Of a DNA stretch of 64,000 nt, positions 38,974 to 49,158 are shown piece after piece. The translations under genes were made by a program, and so were the position numbers. Each line of letters opens with the position of its first letter. Position 1 is the first letter of the stretch. Source of the DNA: Gulbenkiania mobilis (GTDB lineage: Bacteria; Pseudomonadota; Gammaproteobacteria; Burkholderiales; Chromobacteriaceae). Under the pieces are notes generated by a model. The model was not told the DNA's origin. It saw only the letters and a list, made by a program, of their open reading frames with translations, and did no database searches. The stretch covers positions 186,001-250,000 of the forward strand of contig SMDA01000004.1 of NCBI GenBank assembly GCA_004346645.1, given 5' to 3'.

Positions 38974-39177
38974 TTATTTCTTTTCGGCTTCGCCGTCGAT
39001 CACACGGCCGGAGTTGCTGGCAGGCGGGGGCGTATCCTCGCGCATCCCCTGTTTGAAACCCTTCACGGCGCCGCCCAGATCCTCACCGATGTTGCGCAGC
39101 TTCTTGGTACCGAAGATCAGCAGTACAACGATCAGAACGATCAGCCAGTGCCAGATACTGAAAGAACCCATGGTCAT
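38974..39177 (-). CDS. tatA: Twin-arginine translocase subunit TatA
   Basis: TatA oligomerises to form the Tat pore. The 67-residue protein has the membrane helix [19 protein letters not shown], with the conserved [14 protein letters not shown] hinge and amphipathic helix, then a short acidic tail. It lies between hinT and tatB. Confidence 0.96.
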   Translation of the reverse strand: MTMGSFSIWHWLIVLIVVLLIFGTKKLRNIGEDLGGAVKGFKQGMREDTPPPASNSGRVIDGEAEKK

Positions 39178-39219
39178 TTACCTCATCAGACGGGCGTCAC
39201 ACGCCCGATAATTACAAAA

Positions 39220-39543
39220 TCAGTGCTTGTGGCCGAACACGTGGATATGCAGGTGGAAGACCTCCTGCCCGCCTCCGCGTCCGGTATTGATGCCGGTCTT
39301 GAAGCCTTCGGCCAAGCCCTGCTCGCGCGCCAGCTGCGGCGCCAGGGTCAGCATCCTTCCCAGCAGGGCTTCGTCGTCCGGTCCGCAGTGCGCCAGCGAC
39401 TCGACGTGCCGCTTGGGGATCAGGAGAAAATGGACGGGTGCTACCGGCCGGATGTCGTGGAAGGCGAACACCTCGTCGTCCTCGTACACCTTGCTGGCAG
39501 GAATCTCGCCGGCCACGATCTTGCAGAAGATGCAGTCGCTCAT
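39220..39543 (-). CDS. hinT: Histidine triad (HIT) nucleotide-binding protein
   Basis: HinT-type proteins hydrolyse adenosine phosphoramidates and aminoacyl-adenylates. The 107-residue protein has the N-terminal CIFCKIVAGEIPASKVYED and the HIT motif HLHIHVFGH. It is placed between hisE and tatA, the usual site in Betaproteobacteria. A TTGGCCGAA copy at 39307 encodes GLAEG. Confidence 0.95.
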   Translation of the reverse strand: MSDCIFCKIVAGEIPASKVYEDDEVFAFHDIRPVAPVHFLLIPKRHVESLAHCGPDDEALLGRMLTLAPQLAREQGLAEGFKTGINTGRGGGQEVFHLHIHVFGHKH

Positions 39544-39552
39544 GTCTTTTCC

Positions 39553-39885
39553 TTAGGCTTGTTCCGCAGGACGCGAGGCCTTCTCATCGATACCGGAAAT
39601 GCCTTCGCGCCGCTTCAGTTCCATCAGCACGTCCTCCGGACGCAGGCCGTGGAAGGCCAGCAGCACCATCGAATGGAACCAGAGATCTGCCACCTCGCGT
39701 ACGATATGCAGCTTGTCGCCATCCTTGGAAGCCATCAGCGTTTCGGCAGCCTCCTCGGCCACCTTCTTCAGGATGGCGTCCTCACCCTTGTGGAACAGCG
39801 ACGCCACATAGGAAGACTGCGGGCTGGCTTCGCGCCGGGCCTCGAGCGTGTCGGCCAGCGTGGTCAAGAGGTCGGTCTGGATCAT
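39553..39885 (-). CDS. hisE: Phosphoribosyl-ATP pyrophosphatase HisE
   Basis: HisE removes pyrophosphate from phosphoribosyl-ATP, step 2 of histidine synthesis. The 110-residue MazG-like protein has [20 protein letters not shown] and [12 protein letters not shown], with the metal-binding glutamates, and [15 protein letters not shown] set the start at ATG 39885 (MIQTDLL), since GGAGG precedes it; the upstream extension to 39957 does not look native. It is separate from HisI here. Confidence 0.96.
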   Translation of the reverse strand: MIQTDLLTTLADTLEARREASPQSSYVASLFHKGEDAILKKVAEEAAETLMASKDGDKLHIVREVADLWFHSMVLLAFHGLRPEDVLMELKRREGISGIDEKASRPAEQA

Positions 39886-39957
39886 GATTGGTGCCCTCCG
39901 TGGGGAATCCGGCAAGTATATGTCTTTTCTGTTGCGATTCTGTAACAGCCTGGCCAT

Positions 39958-40353
39958 TCAGGACGGGCGGTAGATTGAGGCCGGGTCCTTGCGCACCGCA
40001 TCCACCGTTTCCCACACACCGCCGTTCAGCACACGGTAGAAGCAGCTTTCCCGACCGGTATGGCAGGCGATGCCGCCGGCCTGCTCGATCTGCATCACGA
40101 TCACATCACCATCGCAATCGAGCCTGAGTTCTTTGACCGTCTGCAGATGGCCGGATTCCTCCCCCTTTTTCCACAGGCGATTGCGCGAGCGGCTCCAATA
40201 GTGGGCGATGCCGGTTTGGGCGGTCAGCAGCAGCGATTCACGGTTCATCCAGGCCACCATCAGCACGCGGCCGGAGGTGGCATCCTGGGCAATGGCCGTG
40301 ACCAGGCCCTGCCCGTCCCATTTCACTTCATCAAGCCAGGAGGTGCTCATCAT
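39958..40353 (-). CDS. hisI: Phosphoribosyl-AMP cyclohydrolase HisI
   Basis: HisI opens the adenine ring of phosphoribosyl-AMP, step 3. The 131-residue protein has [32 protein letters not shown] and the zinc/magnesium-binding [17 protein letters not shown] segment. It is the stand-alone form and lies between hisF and hisE. Confidence 0.97.
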   Translation of the reverse strand: MMSTSWLDEVKWDGQGLVTAIAQDATSGRVLMVAWMNRESLLLTAQTGIAHYWSRSRNRLWKKGEESGHLQTVKELRLDCDGDVIVMQIEQAGGIACHTGRESCFYRVLNGGVWETVDAVRKDPASIYRPS

Positions 40354-40437
40354 CTAGAAAGTTGAAGGTCCGGCCGGGCCGGACACGGGTTAACGTTCGG
40401 ATAACGCATGGTGGGGGCAAAAGGCTGACGTCCCCTG

Positions 40438-41205
40438 CTACAGCCGTACCTCGATGCCGGCCGCACGCATCGCTTCCTTGGCCTGGCGCACGGTGTACTC
40501 GCCGAAGTGGAAAATGCTGGCGGCCAGCACCGCGTCGGCCTTACCCACCTGCACGCCCTCCACCAGGTGCTGCAGCGTACCCACGCCGCCGGAAGCAATC
40601 ACCGGCACCGGCACCGCCTCGGAAACGGCGCGCGTCAGCGGCAGGTTGAAGCCGATCTTGGTACCGTCCCGGTCCATGCTGGTCAGCAGGATCTCTCCCG
40701 CGCCGTACTCGGCCATGCGTGCTGCCCACTCCACGGCATCAATGCCGGTGCGGTTGCGTCCGCCGTGGGTAAATACCTCCCAGCGGTCGTTGCTGTCGGT
40801 GACGGCCTTGGCGTCCACCGCCACCACGATGCATTGGTTGCCGAAGCGGTCGGCCGCTTCCTTGACGAGGTCCGGGTTGGTGACGGCCGCGGTGTTGATG
40901 CTGACCTTGTCCGCGCCAGCGTTGAGCAGCCGGCGCACATCGGCCACCTGGCGCACACCACCGCCCACGGTCAGCGGGATGAACACCTGATTGGCGACCG
41001 ATTCGATCACGTGCAGGATCAGGTCGCGGTCGTCGGAGCTGGCGGTGATGTCGAGAAAGGTCAGTTCGTCGGCACCCTGCTCGTTGTAGCGGCGGGCGAT
41101 CTCCACCGGGTCGCCGGCATCGCGCAGGCCGACAAAGTTGACGCCCTTGACCACGCGTCCAGCGGTAACGTCAAGACAGGGGATAATGCGTTTGGCCAGT
41201 GTCAT
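40438..41205 (-). CDS. hisF: Imidazole glycerol phosphate synthase cyclase subunit HisF
   Basis: HisF joins PRFAR and the ammonia released by HisH to give IGP and AICAR. The 255-residue TIM barrel has the catalytic aspartate in [15 protein letters not shown] and the second in [10 protein letters not shown] chose ATG 41205 (MTLAKRIIP) rather than 41262, because it gives the family length. The intergenic space upstream then carries the inverted pair of TTGGCCGAA repeats. Confidence 0.97.
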   Translation of the reverse strand: MTLAKRIIPCLDVTAGRVVKGVNFVGLRDAGDPVEIARRYNEQGADELTFLDITASSDDRDLILHVIESVANQVFIPLTVGGGVRQVADVRRLLNAGADKVSINTAAVTNPDLVKEAADRFGNQCIVVAVDAKAVTDSNDRWEVFTHGGRNRTGIDAVEWAARMAEYGAGEILLTSMDRDGTKIGFNLPLTRAVSEAVPVPVIASGGVGTLQHLVEGVQVGKADAVLAASIFHFGEYTVRQAKEAMRAAGIEVRL

Positions 41206-41220
41206 GTTCAAAGCCGCAAG

Positions 41221-41246
41221 GGTTGGCCGAAGTGGTTCGGCCAACC
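41221..41246. repeat. Inverted pair of the genome repeat, forming a hairpin between hisA and hisF
   Basis: GGTTGGCCGAA (41221-41231) and its exact complement TTCGGCCAACC (41236-41246) face each other around the 4-base loop GTGG. A G-U and an A-U pair can extend the stem. No T-run follows in either direction. It lies entirely in the 56-bp gap between the hisA stop and the hisF ATG. Confidence 0.85.
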
Positions 41247-41261
41247 TTGGAGTTGGGTTCA

Positions 41262-42005
41262 TCAGGCGTCGGAGAGCTCGTCGGCCAAGGTCTGGGCGGC
41301 AGCAAAATCCAGGCTGCCCTCGTAGATGGCGCGACCGGTGATCGCCCCTTCTACGCCTTCACTCTCCACTTCGCACAGCTTCTTCACGTCGTCCAGATCG
41401 GTCAGTCCGCCCGAAGCAATCACCGGCACGGTGAGCGCCTGTGCCAGCTTGACGGTGGCTTCGATGTTGACACCGGTCATCATCCCGTCGCGGCCGATGT
41501 CGGTATAGATCACCGAATTGACGCCATAGTCCTCGAAGCGCTTGGCCAGGTCGATCACGTTATGGCCGGTGACCTTGGCCCAGCCGTCGATCGCCACCAT
41601 GCCGTCCTTGGCGTCCAGTCCCACGATCACCTGCCCGGGGAAGGCATCGCAGGCATCGTGAAGGAAGCCCGGGTTCTTCACCGCGGCGGTGCCGATGATG
41701 ACGTACTTGAGGCCCATGTCGAGGTACTGCTCGATGGTGTCCAGGTCGCGGATGCCGCCACCCAGCTGCACCGGCAGGTCATCGCCCACCTCAGCCAGGA
41801 TGTCGCGGATGACGCCGAGGTTCTTCGGCTTGCCGGCAAAGGCACCGTTCAGGTCCACCAGATGCAGGCGGCGGGCGCCTTGGTCGCGCCAGTGGACGGC
41901 CACCTTGACCGGGTCTTCGGAAAAGACAGTGGCGTCTTCCATCACGCCCTGTTTCAGGCGTACGCATTGACCGTCCTTGAGGTCGATAGCGGGTATGAGC
42001 AGCAT
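41262..42005 (-). CDS. hisA: ProFAR isomerase HisA
   Basis: HisA performs the Amadori isomerisation of ProFAR to PRFAR, step 4 of histidine synthesis. The 247-residue TIM barrel begins [19 protein letters not shown], with catalytic Asp8, and has [15 protein letters not shown] on the other side. Length and motifs are normal for the family. It lies between hisH and hisF. Confidence 0.97.
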   Translation of the reverse strand: MLLIPAIDLKDGQCVRLKQGVMEDATVFSEDPVKVAVHWRDQGARRLHLVDLNGAFAGKPKNLGVIRDILAEVGDDLPVQLGGGIRDLDTIEQYLDMGLKYVIIGTAAVKNPGFLHDACDAFPGQVIVGLDAKDGMVAIDGWAKVTGHNVIDLAKRFEDYGVNSVIYTDIGRDGMMTGVNIEATVKLAQALTVPVIASGGLTDLDDVKKLCEVESEGVEGAITGRAIYEGSLDFAAAQTLADELSDA

Positions 42006-42027
42006 GGTGCGAAGCGTTCAGCAAAGG

Positions 42028-42669
42028 TTAGACACTGCCGTCCCAGGCCAGGAAGTTCTTCATCATCTGAAGTCCGGCCCGGTGGCTCTTCTCGGTGTGG
42101 AACTGGGTGGCGAAAATGTTGCCACGCCCGACGATACAGGAAAACCGTCCGGGGTACTCGCTTTCGGCCAACGTCAGCACCGGGTCGCCGGGCGCGAAGT
42201 GGTAGCTGTGCACGAAGTAGAAGCGCTCGCCGTCGTCGATGCCCGCGAACAAGGGGTGCGGACGGGTCTGAAACACACGGTTCCAGCCCATGTGGGGCAC
42301 CTTCAGCCGTTCGCCGTCCGCATCGGTCAGACCGTCGCGAAAGCGCACCACCTCGCCCGGAAAGATACCCAGGCCCGGCGTGTCCCCTTCCTCGCTGTGG
42401 TCGAACAGCAACTGCGCGCCAACGCAGATGCCGAAGAAAGGCTTGGTGCGCGTGGTTTCACGCACCGCCTCTGCCAGACCGCAGGCGTGCAGCTCGCGCA
42501 TGCAGTCGGGCATGGCGCCCTGCCCCGGAAACACCACCTTGTCCGCACGGACGATGGCTTCGGGGTCGCGCGACAGGAAGATCTCGGCGCCGTGCTCGTT
42601 GACGGCCTCCACCGACTTGAGCACCGAATGCAGGTTGCCCATGCCGTAATCGATGACAGCGACTTTCAT
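42028..42669 (-). CDS. hisH: Imidazole glycerol phosphate synthase glutaminase subunit HisH
   Basis: HisH is the class I glutamine amidotransferase that feeds ammonia to HisF. The 213-residue protein has VIDYGMGNLHSVLKSVEAV, the nucleophile in FFGICVGAQLLFD, and the His-Glu end FATQFHTEKSHRAG. It overlaps no neighbour; the frameshifted VOC gene lies 7 bp upstream. A TTGGCCGAA copy encodes TLAES. Confidence 0.97.
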   Translation of the reverse strand: MKVAVIDYGMGNLHSVLKSVEAVNEHGAEIFLSRDPEAIVRADKVVFPGQGAMPDCMRELHACGLAEAVRETTRTKPFFGICVGAQLLFDHSEEGDTPGLGIFPGEVVRFRDGLTDADGERLKVPHMGWNRVFQTRPHPLFAGIDDGERFYFVHSYHFAPGDPVLTLAESEYPGRFSCIVGRGNIFATQFHTEKSHRAGLQMMKNFLAWDGSV

Positions 42670-42676
42670 GCTCTGC

Positions 42677-43073
42677 CTAGAGGGTCATGTTGGGAGGGTG
42701 GCAGAACTCGAGGGCAATGCCGCTCGAGTCCCGTAAAAAGACGGCGTAATAGCCCGCACTGTACGCCGGATACTCGGCGGGCGGGTCGGTCACGTCGGCC
42801 GAAAGCGGCAGGAGACGGGCACGTAGCGCATCCAGGGCGGCACGATCCGGCGCATTGAAGGCCCGATACTGCAAGCCCGGGACGCAGCGCTCCCCCGGAC
42901 AGTCCGGCTGCGGGCTGGCCTTCAGGTACAGCTCGTAACGACCGGCCACATAGGCTCGGAAGTCGGCGCTGCGGCGGCATCACAGCGTCGCAGAAAGCCA
43001 GTCTGGCCGGCAGGTCACGTCCTGCCAGGCACAGGGGATTGAGACCGGGCTGCGCCGGGTCGACCCTGCTCAT
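42677..43073 (-). pseudogene. VOC/glyoxalase-fold gene within the his operon, frameshifted
   Basis: The first part ([15 protein letters not shown] onward, from ATG 43073) and the last 90 residues (AGRYELYLKASPQ to GIALEFCHPPNMTL) are in different frames. The switch is needed between about 42950 and 43000. Rejoined, the protein is about 131 residues, as in VOC-superfamily (glyoxalase/bleomycin-resistance) proteins, whose C-terminal metal glutamate region is seen as ALEFCHPP. The ATG overlaps the hisB stop as ATGA, so it was once translationally coupled to the his genes. No his step needs such an enzyme. It may be a sequencing error or decay. Confidence 0.65.
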
Positions 43074-43663
43074 GCGGTCAGCGTGCCCTTGGTCGACGGC
43101 ATCTGGTCGGCCATGCGCGGGTCCGTTTCCACCGCCATGCGCAGGGCGCGACCAAAGGCCTTGAACACTGTTTCGGCCTGGTGGTGGCTGTTGATACCGC
43201 GCAGGTTGTCGATGTGCAGCGTCACCATGGCGTGGTTGACGAAGCCATGGAAGAACTCGGAAAAGAGGTCGACATCAAACTGGCCGATGCTGGCCCGGGT
43301 GAAGTCGATGTTGTACACCAGCCCCGGCCGACCGGAGAGGTCGATCACCACGCGCGACAGCGCCTCATCCAGAGGCACGTAGGCATGGCCATAGCGGCGA
43401 ATGCCCTTCTTGTCGCCGATGGCCCGGGCGAAGGCCTGCCCCAAGGTAATACCGATGTCTTCCACCGTGTGGTGGGCATCGATGTGCAGATCGCCCACCG
43501 CCTTCACGTCCAGGTCCACCAGCCCATGGCGGGCGATCTGGTCCATCATGTGGTCGAGGAAGGGCACTCCGGTTTCAAAGCGACCTACCCCGGAGCCGTC
43601 CAGGTTGATCGATACGGTGATCTGGGTCTCGAGCGTATTACGGGTAACGGTAGCGTGGCGCAT
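43070..43663 (-). CDS. hisB: Imidazoleglycerol-phosphate dehydratase HisB
   Basis: HisB dehydrates IGP to imidazole acetol phosphate. The 197-residue monofunctional form (no phosphatase half) carries the manganese-binding [14 protein letters not shown] and [15 protein letters not shown] pairs. I set the start at ATG 43663 ([10 protein letters not shown]), the family start; the open frame extends farther upstream without homology. It is the fourth his gene in order. Confidence 0.97.
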   Translation of the reverse strand: MRHATVTRNTLETQITVSINLDGSGVGRFETGVPFLDHMMDQIARHGLVDLDVKAVGDLHIDAHHTVEDIGITLGQAFARAIGDKKGIRRYGHAYVPLDEALSRVVIDLSGRPGLVYNIDFTRASIGQFDVDLFSEFFHGFVNHAMVTLHIDNLRGINSHHQAETVFKAFGRALRMAVETDPRMADQMPSTKGTLTA

Positions 43664-43668
43664 GGTGG

Positions 43669-44739
43669 TCAGCAGAAATAGGTGGCAAGCGCCGCCAGGA
43701 CGGCGTCGTTTTCGTGCGGCGCGCCCACAGTGAAGCGCAGGCAGTGGGTAAGGAGCGGGTGGGCGCCGTGCAGAGACTTGATCAGGATGCCCGACGCCTT
43801 CAGGTGCGCGAACAGGGCCGGGGCGTCCGGCACGCGACAAGTAACGAAGTTGGCCTCGGACGGAAATACGGTCACACCCGCAAATGCGGCGAGCGCTTCG
43901 GCCAACCGTGTCCGTTCCGCACACAGCGTGTGTGCCTGTGCGTCGAACACTTCACGGTGCGCCAGCGCGAAGCGGGCAGCCGCCAGCGTCAGGACGTTCA
44001 CGTTGTAGGGCGGGCGCACCTTGTCGATCTCGCCGATCCAGGCCGGGGTGCCAGCCGCATACCCCAGCCGCAGTCCGGCAAGACCGATCTTGGACAGCGT
44101 GCGCATCACGATCAGATTCTCGTGCTGGCCGGCCAGGTTCATCAGGCTATCGGATGCAAAGGCCTGATAGGCCTCATCGACCACTACCAGACCGGGCGCC
44201 GCCTCCAGGATGCGCAATACTTCGTCACGCCCGAAACGGGGACCGGTGGGGTTGTTCGGGTAGGCGACGAATACCACCGCCGGCTGGTGCACAGCGATTG
44301 CCTCGAGGGTGGCCGGCAGGTCCAGCGTGAAGTCGGGCCGCAGCGGAACACCGACATACGTCAGCCCCGAGAAGAGCGCATTCATCCGGTACATCACGAA
44401 CGAAGGCTCCAAGGCCAGGAGCGTGGCGCCAGGCTGGGCGAGTGCCTGGGTGATGAGGGTGATGATTTCGTCCGAGCCGTTGCCCAGCAGCAGCGCGGCC
44501 TCGGGGGGGATGTTGAAGGCTTCGCGCAGCGCTTCCTTCACGCCGCCACCAGCCGGATCCGGATAGCGGTTAATCGCCACTTCGGCCAACAGGTTGCCCA
44601 GTTCCGCACGCAACGGTTCGGGCAGGGAATAGGGATTTTCCATGGCGTCGAGCTTGATGAAGCCCGAGGCATCCGGAACATGGTAGGCATGAAGGGCCGC
44701 GATTTCGGGGCGGACCAGCGCGTTTGCGGAGCGTTTCAT
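43669..44739 (-). CDS. hisC: Histidinol-phosphate aminotransferase HisC
   Basis: HisC is the PLP enzyme that makes histidinol phosphate. The 356-residue protein has the PLP lysine in [23 protein letters not shown] and DEAYQAFA. Two TTGGCCGAA copies (43897, 44581) lie in it. A hairpin with T-run lies between hisD and hisC, which may reduce read-through. Confidence 0.96.
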   Translation of the reverse strand: MKRSANALVRPEIAALHAYHVPDASGFIKLDAMENPYSLPEPLRAELGNLLAEVAINRYPDPAGGGVKEALREAFNIPPEAALLLGNGSDEIITLITQALAQPGATLLALEPSFVMYRMNALFSGLTYVGVPLRPDFTLDLPATLEAIAVHQPAVVFVAYPNNPTGPRFGRDEVLRILEAAPGLVVVDEAYQAFASDSLMNLAGQHENLIVMRTLSKIGLAGLRLGYAAGTPAWIGEIDKVRPPYNVNVLTLAAARFALAHREVFDAQAHTLCAERTRLAEALAAFAGVTVFPSEANFVTCRVPDAPALFAHLKASGILIKSLHGAHPLLTHCLRFTVGAPHENDAVLAALATYFC

Positions 44740-44761
44740 TGTCTTGGGGCCGGCAGGCCGT

Positions 44762-44790
44762 AAAACCGCCCGGGCACGAGCACCGGGCGG
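44762..44790 (-). terminator. Terminator-like hairpin between hisD and hisC
   Basis: CCGCCCGG (44766-44773) and CCGGGCGG (44783-44790) form a GC-rich stem followed on the minus strand by TTTTA. It lies in the 125-bp gap between hisD and hisC, so the his run may be two transcription units or be attenuated here. Confidence 0.65.
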
Positions 44791-44864
44791 AGAAAAGGAT
44801 CAGGCTTCATCGTACCCTGTCCGGCGCGCCGGGGCTAGCCGGGCACCGGCGGGCATTTGCGGGC

Positions 44865-46166
44865 TCAGCGCTCGGGCGCGTCCAGACGCAGCTCGGCGGC
44901 ACGGGCATGCGCGGTCAGACCCTCACCATGGGCCAGCAGGCTGGCGATGCGGCCCAGCTTCTGCGCCCCGGCCTGCGACACACGGATCAGGCTGCTGCGC
45001 TTCTGGAAGTCGTACACGCCCAGCGGGCTGGCAAAGCGCGCGGTACGGCTGGTGGGCAGCACATGGTTGGGCCCGGCACAGTAGTCGCCCAGGCTCTCCG
45101 AGGTGAAGCGCCCCATGAAGATGGCGCCAGCGTGACGCAACTTGCCAAGCCATGCCTCGGGCTGTGCCACCGACAGCTCCAGGTGCTCGGGGGCGATGAA
45201 GTTGGCAATCTCGCACGCTTCGTCAAGGTCGCGCACTTCTATCAGTGCGCCACGGTTGCCAAGGCTCTGCTCGATGATCGCGCGGCGCGGCATGGTTGGC
45301 AGCAGCTTCTGGATGCTGGCCTCGACACGGGCAATGTAGTCGGCAGACGGACACAGCAGGATGGCCTGGGCGATCTCGTCGTGCTCGGCCTGGCTAAAGA
45401 GGTCCATCGCGATCCAGTCCGGATCGGTCTCGCCGTCGCAGATCACCAGAATCTCGGACGGGCCGGCCACCATGTCGATACCCACCACACCGAACACGCG
45501 GCGCTTGGCAGCGGCCACGTAGGCGTTGCCCGGTCCGGTGATCTTGTCCACCTGCGGCACGCTCTCGGTGCCGTAGGCCAGCGCGGCCACCGCCTGGGCA
45601 CCGCCACAGGTGAATACCTTGTCCACGCCGGCGATGTAGGCCGCTGCCAGCACCAGGTCGTTCTGCTCGCCCCCCGGCGTGGGCACCACCATGATGATCT
45701 CGCCCACGCCCGCCACTTTGGCCGGCAGGGCATTCATCAGCACCGAACTCGGATAGGCGGCCTTGCCGCCGGGCACGTAGATGCCCACACGGTCCAGCGG
45801 GGTGACCTGCTGCCCCAGCAGGGTGCCGTCCTCGTCTTCATAATGCCAAGAGTGCGCAAGCTGCCTTTCGTGGTAATGCCGCACGCGCGCCGCTGCGGCC
45901 GCGAGCGCATCGCGCACCGCCCCCGGCAGACGGTCGTGCGCAGCCTGCAGGGCCTCGCGGCCCAGGGTGAGCTCGGCCATGGTCTGCACATTCATGCGGT
46001 CAAAACGGTTGGTGTATTCGATAACCGCCACATCGCCGCGTGCTTTCACAGCGTCACAGATGGCGGCCACCGCCGCGTCAACGGCCGGGTCCTGAGCGGT
46101 TTCGAAGGCCAGCAGCGCCTCGAGGCGTGCGGCAAATCCGGCTTCGGAGGAAACGAGTCTGAGCAT
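44865..46166 (-). CDS. hisD: Histidinol dehydrogenase HisD
   Basis: HisD oxidises histidinol to histidine in two NAD-dependent steps. The 433-residue protein has [37 protein letters not shown] (residues about 205-225) and the zinc-site region LEHDE-type AEHDEIAQ with the [11 protein letters not shown] segment. The length is normal (434 in E. coli). It follows hisG by about 12 bp. Confidence 0.97.
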   Translation of the reverse strand: MLRLVSSEAGFAARLEALLAFETAQDPAVDAAVAAICDAVKARGDVAVIEYTNRFDRMNVQTMAELTLGREALQAAHDRLPGAVRDALAAAAARVRHYHERQLAHSWHYEDEDGTLLGQQVTPLDRVGIYVPGGKAAYPSSVLMNALPAKVAGVGEIIMVVPTPGGEQNDLVLAAAYIAGVDKVFTCGGAQAVAALAYGTESVPQVDKITGPGNAYVAAAKRRVFGVVGIDMVAGPSEILVICDGETDPDWIAMDLFSQAEHDEIAQAILLCPSADYIARVEASIQKLLPTMPRRAIIEQSLGNRGALIEVRDLDEACEIANFIAPEHLELSVAQPEAWLGKLRHAGAIFMGRFTSESLGDYCAGPNHVLPTSRTARFASPLGVYDFQKRSSLIRVSQAGAQKLGRIASLLAHGEGLTAHARAAELRLDAPER

Positions 46167-46178
46167 TGCGATCCTGCC

Positions 46179-46820
46179 TTATGCCGGCACGGCCGAGGCG
46201 AAAGCCTCCAGCACCGGCTGGATGGTGGCGTACTTGAGTTTGAGGGCGGCCTGGTTGACCACGAGGCGCGAGCTGATATCCAGAATATGCTCGACCGCCA
46301 CCAGATTGTTGGCGCGCAGGGTGCCTCCGGTGGAAACAAGGTCGACGATGGCATCGGCCAACCCCACCAGCGGCGCCAGCTCCATCGAGCCGTACAGCTT
46401 GATGATGTCCACGTGTACGCCCTTGGCGGCAAAGTGCTCACGGGCGATGCGAGGATACTTGGTGGCTACCTTGAGCCGGGCACCCTGCTTGACGGCAGCC
46501 TCATAGTCGAAGCCGTTCTCCACCGCCACCATCATCCTGCACTTGGCGATGTTGAGGTCCAAGGGCTGATAGAGGCCGGCACCCCCGTGTTCGATGAGCA
46601 CGTCGCGCCCGGCGATGCCCAGGTCGGCTGCGCCGTACTGCACGTAGGTGGGCACGTCGGAAGCGCGCACAATCACCAACCGGACATCGGGCAGATTGGT
46701 GTCGATGATCAGCTTGCGCGAGGATTCGGGGTTTTCTGCCGGGGTGATGCCGGCGGCCGCCAGAAGCGGCAGCGTCTCTTCAAAAATGCGGCCCTTGGAG
46801 AGGGCAATCGTCAACGTCAT
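46179..46820 (-). CDS. hisG: ATP phosphoribosyltransferase HisG, short form
   Basis: HisG starts the pathway by joining ATP and PRPP. The 213-residue protein is the short HisGS type, which lacks the regulatory C-terminal domain and needs HisZ for activity and feedback control. No hisZ lies in the window. Motifs include [13 protein letters not shown] and [14 protein letters not shown]. It heads the his run. The ATG at 46820 is chosen by homology; the open frame extends upstream into the ycgR-like gene. Confidence 0.96.
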   Translation of the reverse strand: MTLTIALSKGRIFEETLPLLAAAGITPAENPESSRKLIIDTNLPDVRLVIVRASDVPTYVQYGAADLGIAGRDVLIEHGGAGLYQPLDLNIAKCRMMVAVENGFDYEAAVKQGARLKVATKYPRIAREHFAAKGVHVDIIKLYGSMELAPLVGLADAIVDLVSTGGTLRANNLVAVEHILDISSRLVVNQAALKLKYATIQPVLEAFASAVPA

Positions 46821-46852
46821 GGTGTGGGTGTCGTGCGGATGGGGCAAAGACC

Positions 46853-47605
46853 TCAGCGTACCAGAGCTCGGCGTTCCCGTTCCAGATTTGCCACGAAACG
46901 CTGCAGCCGGTTCTCCATGGCGGTGGGCAGGGCCACGAAGGCGCAGCCGACGCGCAGGCGCTCCTGGCCGGAACGCAGGGTGTCGCGCAGGTGGTGCCGC
47001 ACCTCGAGGGTGACATCCAGCGTGCCGAAGCTGCCCAGGTCGATGCGGCAGGCCTGATAGCAGGTACCCTTCTCGAAGCCGGCGCCGGTATGAGGCACCG
47101 TCAGGGCCACGCCGCCCAGGCTGATGTCGAACAGGGGGAAGGCTTGGCGGCCACCGGGAAAATCGCCGATCACGCACACTACCGGCGGGGCAGCGACGGT
47201 CTGGATGCGGAAGAATTCGCGCCGCTGCAGCTTGATCGCTTCGTCGGGCAGCGCGGTGGCGAAGGCCGGACGGCCTTCGAACTGGATGCGTCGGGCCGCC
47301 GGAGTACTGAATTGAGTCTTGACGCCGTCCGGAGCCGCCACGAACACATTGCGCTCGCTCAGCAGCAATTTCTGGTTGGCCGATTCGTCGGCACTGCAGT
47401 CAAAGACGAGCTGGTCGTCCTCCACCGACAAGAGTCGGCTGAGCAGAAAATCCTGTCCGCGGTTAGCAAAGACGGTGATCGCGTCGCCATGCTGCACGAG
47501 CGTGCGCAGGTGGTAAGCCACTTCCAGCCGGTTCTTCAGGGTGTACCGGGACAGGTCGAGATCGGGCCCGTTTTCTTCGGGCGGGGGCAGGGGCAGCTCA
47601 GTCAC
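46853..47605 (-). CDS. YcgR-like flagellar brake protein (c-di-GMP-binding PilZ)
   Basis: The 250-residue protein has an N-terminal YcgR domain (about residues 15-115) and a C-terminal PilZ domain (about 120-240). The c-di-GMP pocket is seen as QRREFFRI (RxxxR) and DISLGGVAL (D/NxSxxG). On binding c-di-GMP, YcgR slows the flagellar motor. It lies directly upstream of hisG in the same direction (32-bp gap). An EAL phosphodiesterase at 23226 could set the signal it reads. Confidence 0.9.
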   Translation of the reverse strand: MTELPLPPPEENGPDLDLSRYTLKNRLEVAYHLRTLVQHGDAITVFANRGQDFLLSRLLSVEDDQLVFDCSADESANQKLLLSERNVFVAAPDGVKTQFSTPAARRIQFEGRPAFATALPDEAIKLQRREFFRIQTVAAPPVVCVIGDFPGGRQAFPLFDISLGGVALTVPHTGAGFEKGTCYQACRIDLGSFGTLDVTLEVRHHLRDTLRSGQERLRVGCAFVALPTAMENRLQRFVANLERERRALVR

Positions 47606-47643
47606 GGCAAGGCGCTCTTGGACGACGTCTCAAAGCACCGAGT

Positions 47644-48237
47644 TTAGCGCAACAGCTGATCAAGATCATGTGCCAGGTTGGCCGAACCCGCGCCGTAAGC
47701 TTCGTAGACGCGCAGCTGGCCTTCACGGTCGAAGAGGTAGGAGCCGGCGCTGTGGTCCATGGTGTAGCCGCCGCCTTCGGCGGGGACCTTCTGCGCCACC
47801 ACCTTGAACTGCTCGGCGACACGGCGCACCTCGGCCTCGCTGCCGGTCAGCCCGATGAAGCGGGCATCGAAGCCGGGCACATATCCGGCCAGCACCGCGG
47901 GCGTATCGCGGGCCGGATCCACCGACACGAACAGTACCTGCACGTCCCGGGCGCGCTCGCCCAGCTTCTTCATGGCGCCGGCGTACTCCAGCATGGTGGT
48001 GGGGCAGACATCAGGACAATGGGTGTAGCCGAAGAAGAGGGCCACGACCTTGCCCTTGAAATCGGACAGGGCCACCTTCTTGCCGGTGTGGGCCGTCAGC
48101 GCAAAGCTGCCGCCGAAGTCGGCACCGCTGATGTCGGTGCCCTTCAGGTCGAGCGGAGCGGTATCCCGGGAGGTGCAGGCCACCGCCAGCGCCAGCAGCA
48201 GGCCGGCAAGGCAAAGACGCATCAGATGTTGGATCAC
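47644..48237 (-). CDS. SCO1/SenC family copper chaperone for cytochrome oxidase
   Basis: SCO proteins load or reduce the CuA site of COX II. The 197-residue protein has an N-terminal lipoprotein-like signal ([13 protein letters not shown]), the thioredoxin fold and the copper motif [12 protein letters not shown] (CxxxC), with the distal His in YTMDHSAGS. It lies after ctaB and overlaps it by 4 bp at the end of the oxidase cluster. Confidence 0.94.
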   Translation of the reverse strand: MIQHLMRLCLAGLLLALAVACTSRDTAPLDLKGTDISGADFGGSFALTAHTGKKVALSDFKGKVVALFFGYTHCPDVCPTTMLEYAGAMKKLGERARDVQVLFVSVDPARDTPAVLAGYVPGFDARFIGLTGSEAEVRRVAEQFKVVAQKVPAEGGGYTMDHSAGSYLFDREGQLRVYEAYGAGSANLAHDLDQLLR

Positions 48238-49133
48238 GACAGGGGTATCCGCCAGTAATGGTCGACCAGAAGCGCCGCAAACAGCCAGGTGAGATACCAG
48301 ATGGACCAGCCGAAGGTGCGGCGCGCGAGGGCGTCAGCATACGTTCGATGCAGAGAAGCGGCAAGCCAGACGAAGCGCGCGTTCAGCACCAAGGCGGCAG
48401 CGAAGTAGACCCAGCCGGTGGCGCCCAGCGCGAGCGGCAGCAGTGTGATGCCCGATAGCAGCAGAGTGTAGAGCAGGATGGACAGCGTGGTGAACCGCTC
48501 GCCGTGCGTAACCGGCAGCATCGGCAGGCCGGCGCGGGCATAGTCGTCGCGTCGATACAGCGCCAGCGCCCAGAAGTGCGGAGGGGTCCAAGTATAGATG
48601 ATGAGGAAAAGCAGCATGGCCATGGCACTGACCTCGCCGGTGATCGCCGCCCAGCCCAAGAGCGGCGGCATGGCTCCGGAGGCCCCGCCGATCACGATGT
48701 TCTGGGGCGTGGAAGGTTTGAGCAGCAGGGTGTAGACGATGGCATAGCCCACGAAAGTGAAGAAGGTCAGCCAGGCCGTCAGTGCATTGACGAAGGCGAA
48801 CAGCAGCCCCATGCCGGCTGAAAGCGCCACCAGCGCCACGATCAGGGTTTCGGCGGTACCGACCTCCCCGCGTGCGGTGGCCCGCCAGGCCGTCCGTCGC
48901 ATGCGCGCATCGATAGTGCGCTCCACCAGGCAGTTGATCATGGCAGCAGCCCCGGCGGTCAGACCGATACCGGCCGTGGCAGCAACCAGCAGACCGGGGG
49001 CGGGCAACTCGGGCGTGGCCAGCGCCATGCCGATCACGGCGCAGAAGACGATCAGGGCCACCACCCGGGGCTTGGCCAGCTGAAACAGGGCCTTGAGGTG
49101 GGTGGCCGGCAGGCGGCGAACGAGTGTGGTCAT
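48234..49133 (-). CDS. ctaB: Protoheme IX farnesyltransferase (heme O synthase)
   Basis: CtaB/CyoE adds a farnesyl tail to heme b to give heme O. The 299-residue UbiA-type membrane protein has the prenyl diphosphate motif near [16 protein letters not shown], with DARMRRT, and the second aspartate-rich part in [21 protein letters not shown] set the start at ATG 49133 (MTTLVRRL). It lies between ctaA and the SCO gene. Confidence 0.96.
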   Translation of the reverse strand: MTTLVRRLPATHLKALFQLAKPRVVALIVFCAVIGMALATPELPAPGLLVAATAGIGLTAGAAAMINCLVERTIDARMRRTAWRATARGEVGTAETLIVALVALSAGMGLLFAFVNALTAWLTFFTFVGYAIVYTLLLKPSTPQNIVIGGASGAMPPLLGWAAITGEVSAMAMLLFLIIYTWTPPHFWALALYRRDDYARAGLPMLPVTHGERFTTLSILLYTLLLSGITLLPLALGATGWVYFAAALVLNARFVWLAASLHRTYADALARRTFGWSIWYLTWLFAALLVDHYWRIPLS

Positions 49134-49158
49134 GGTGGGCTCCGGAATGGGTGGGACA

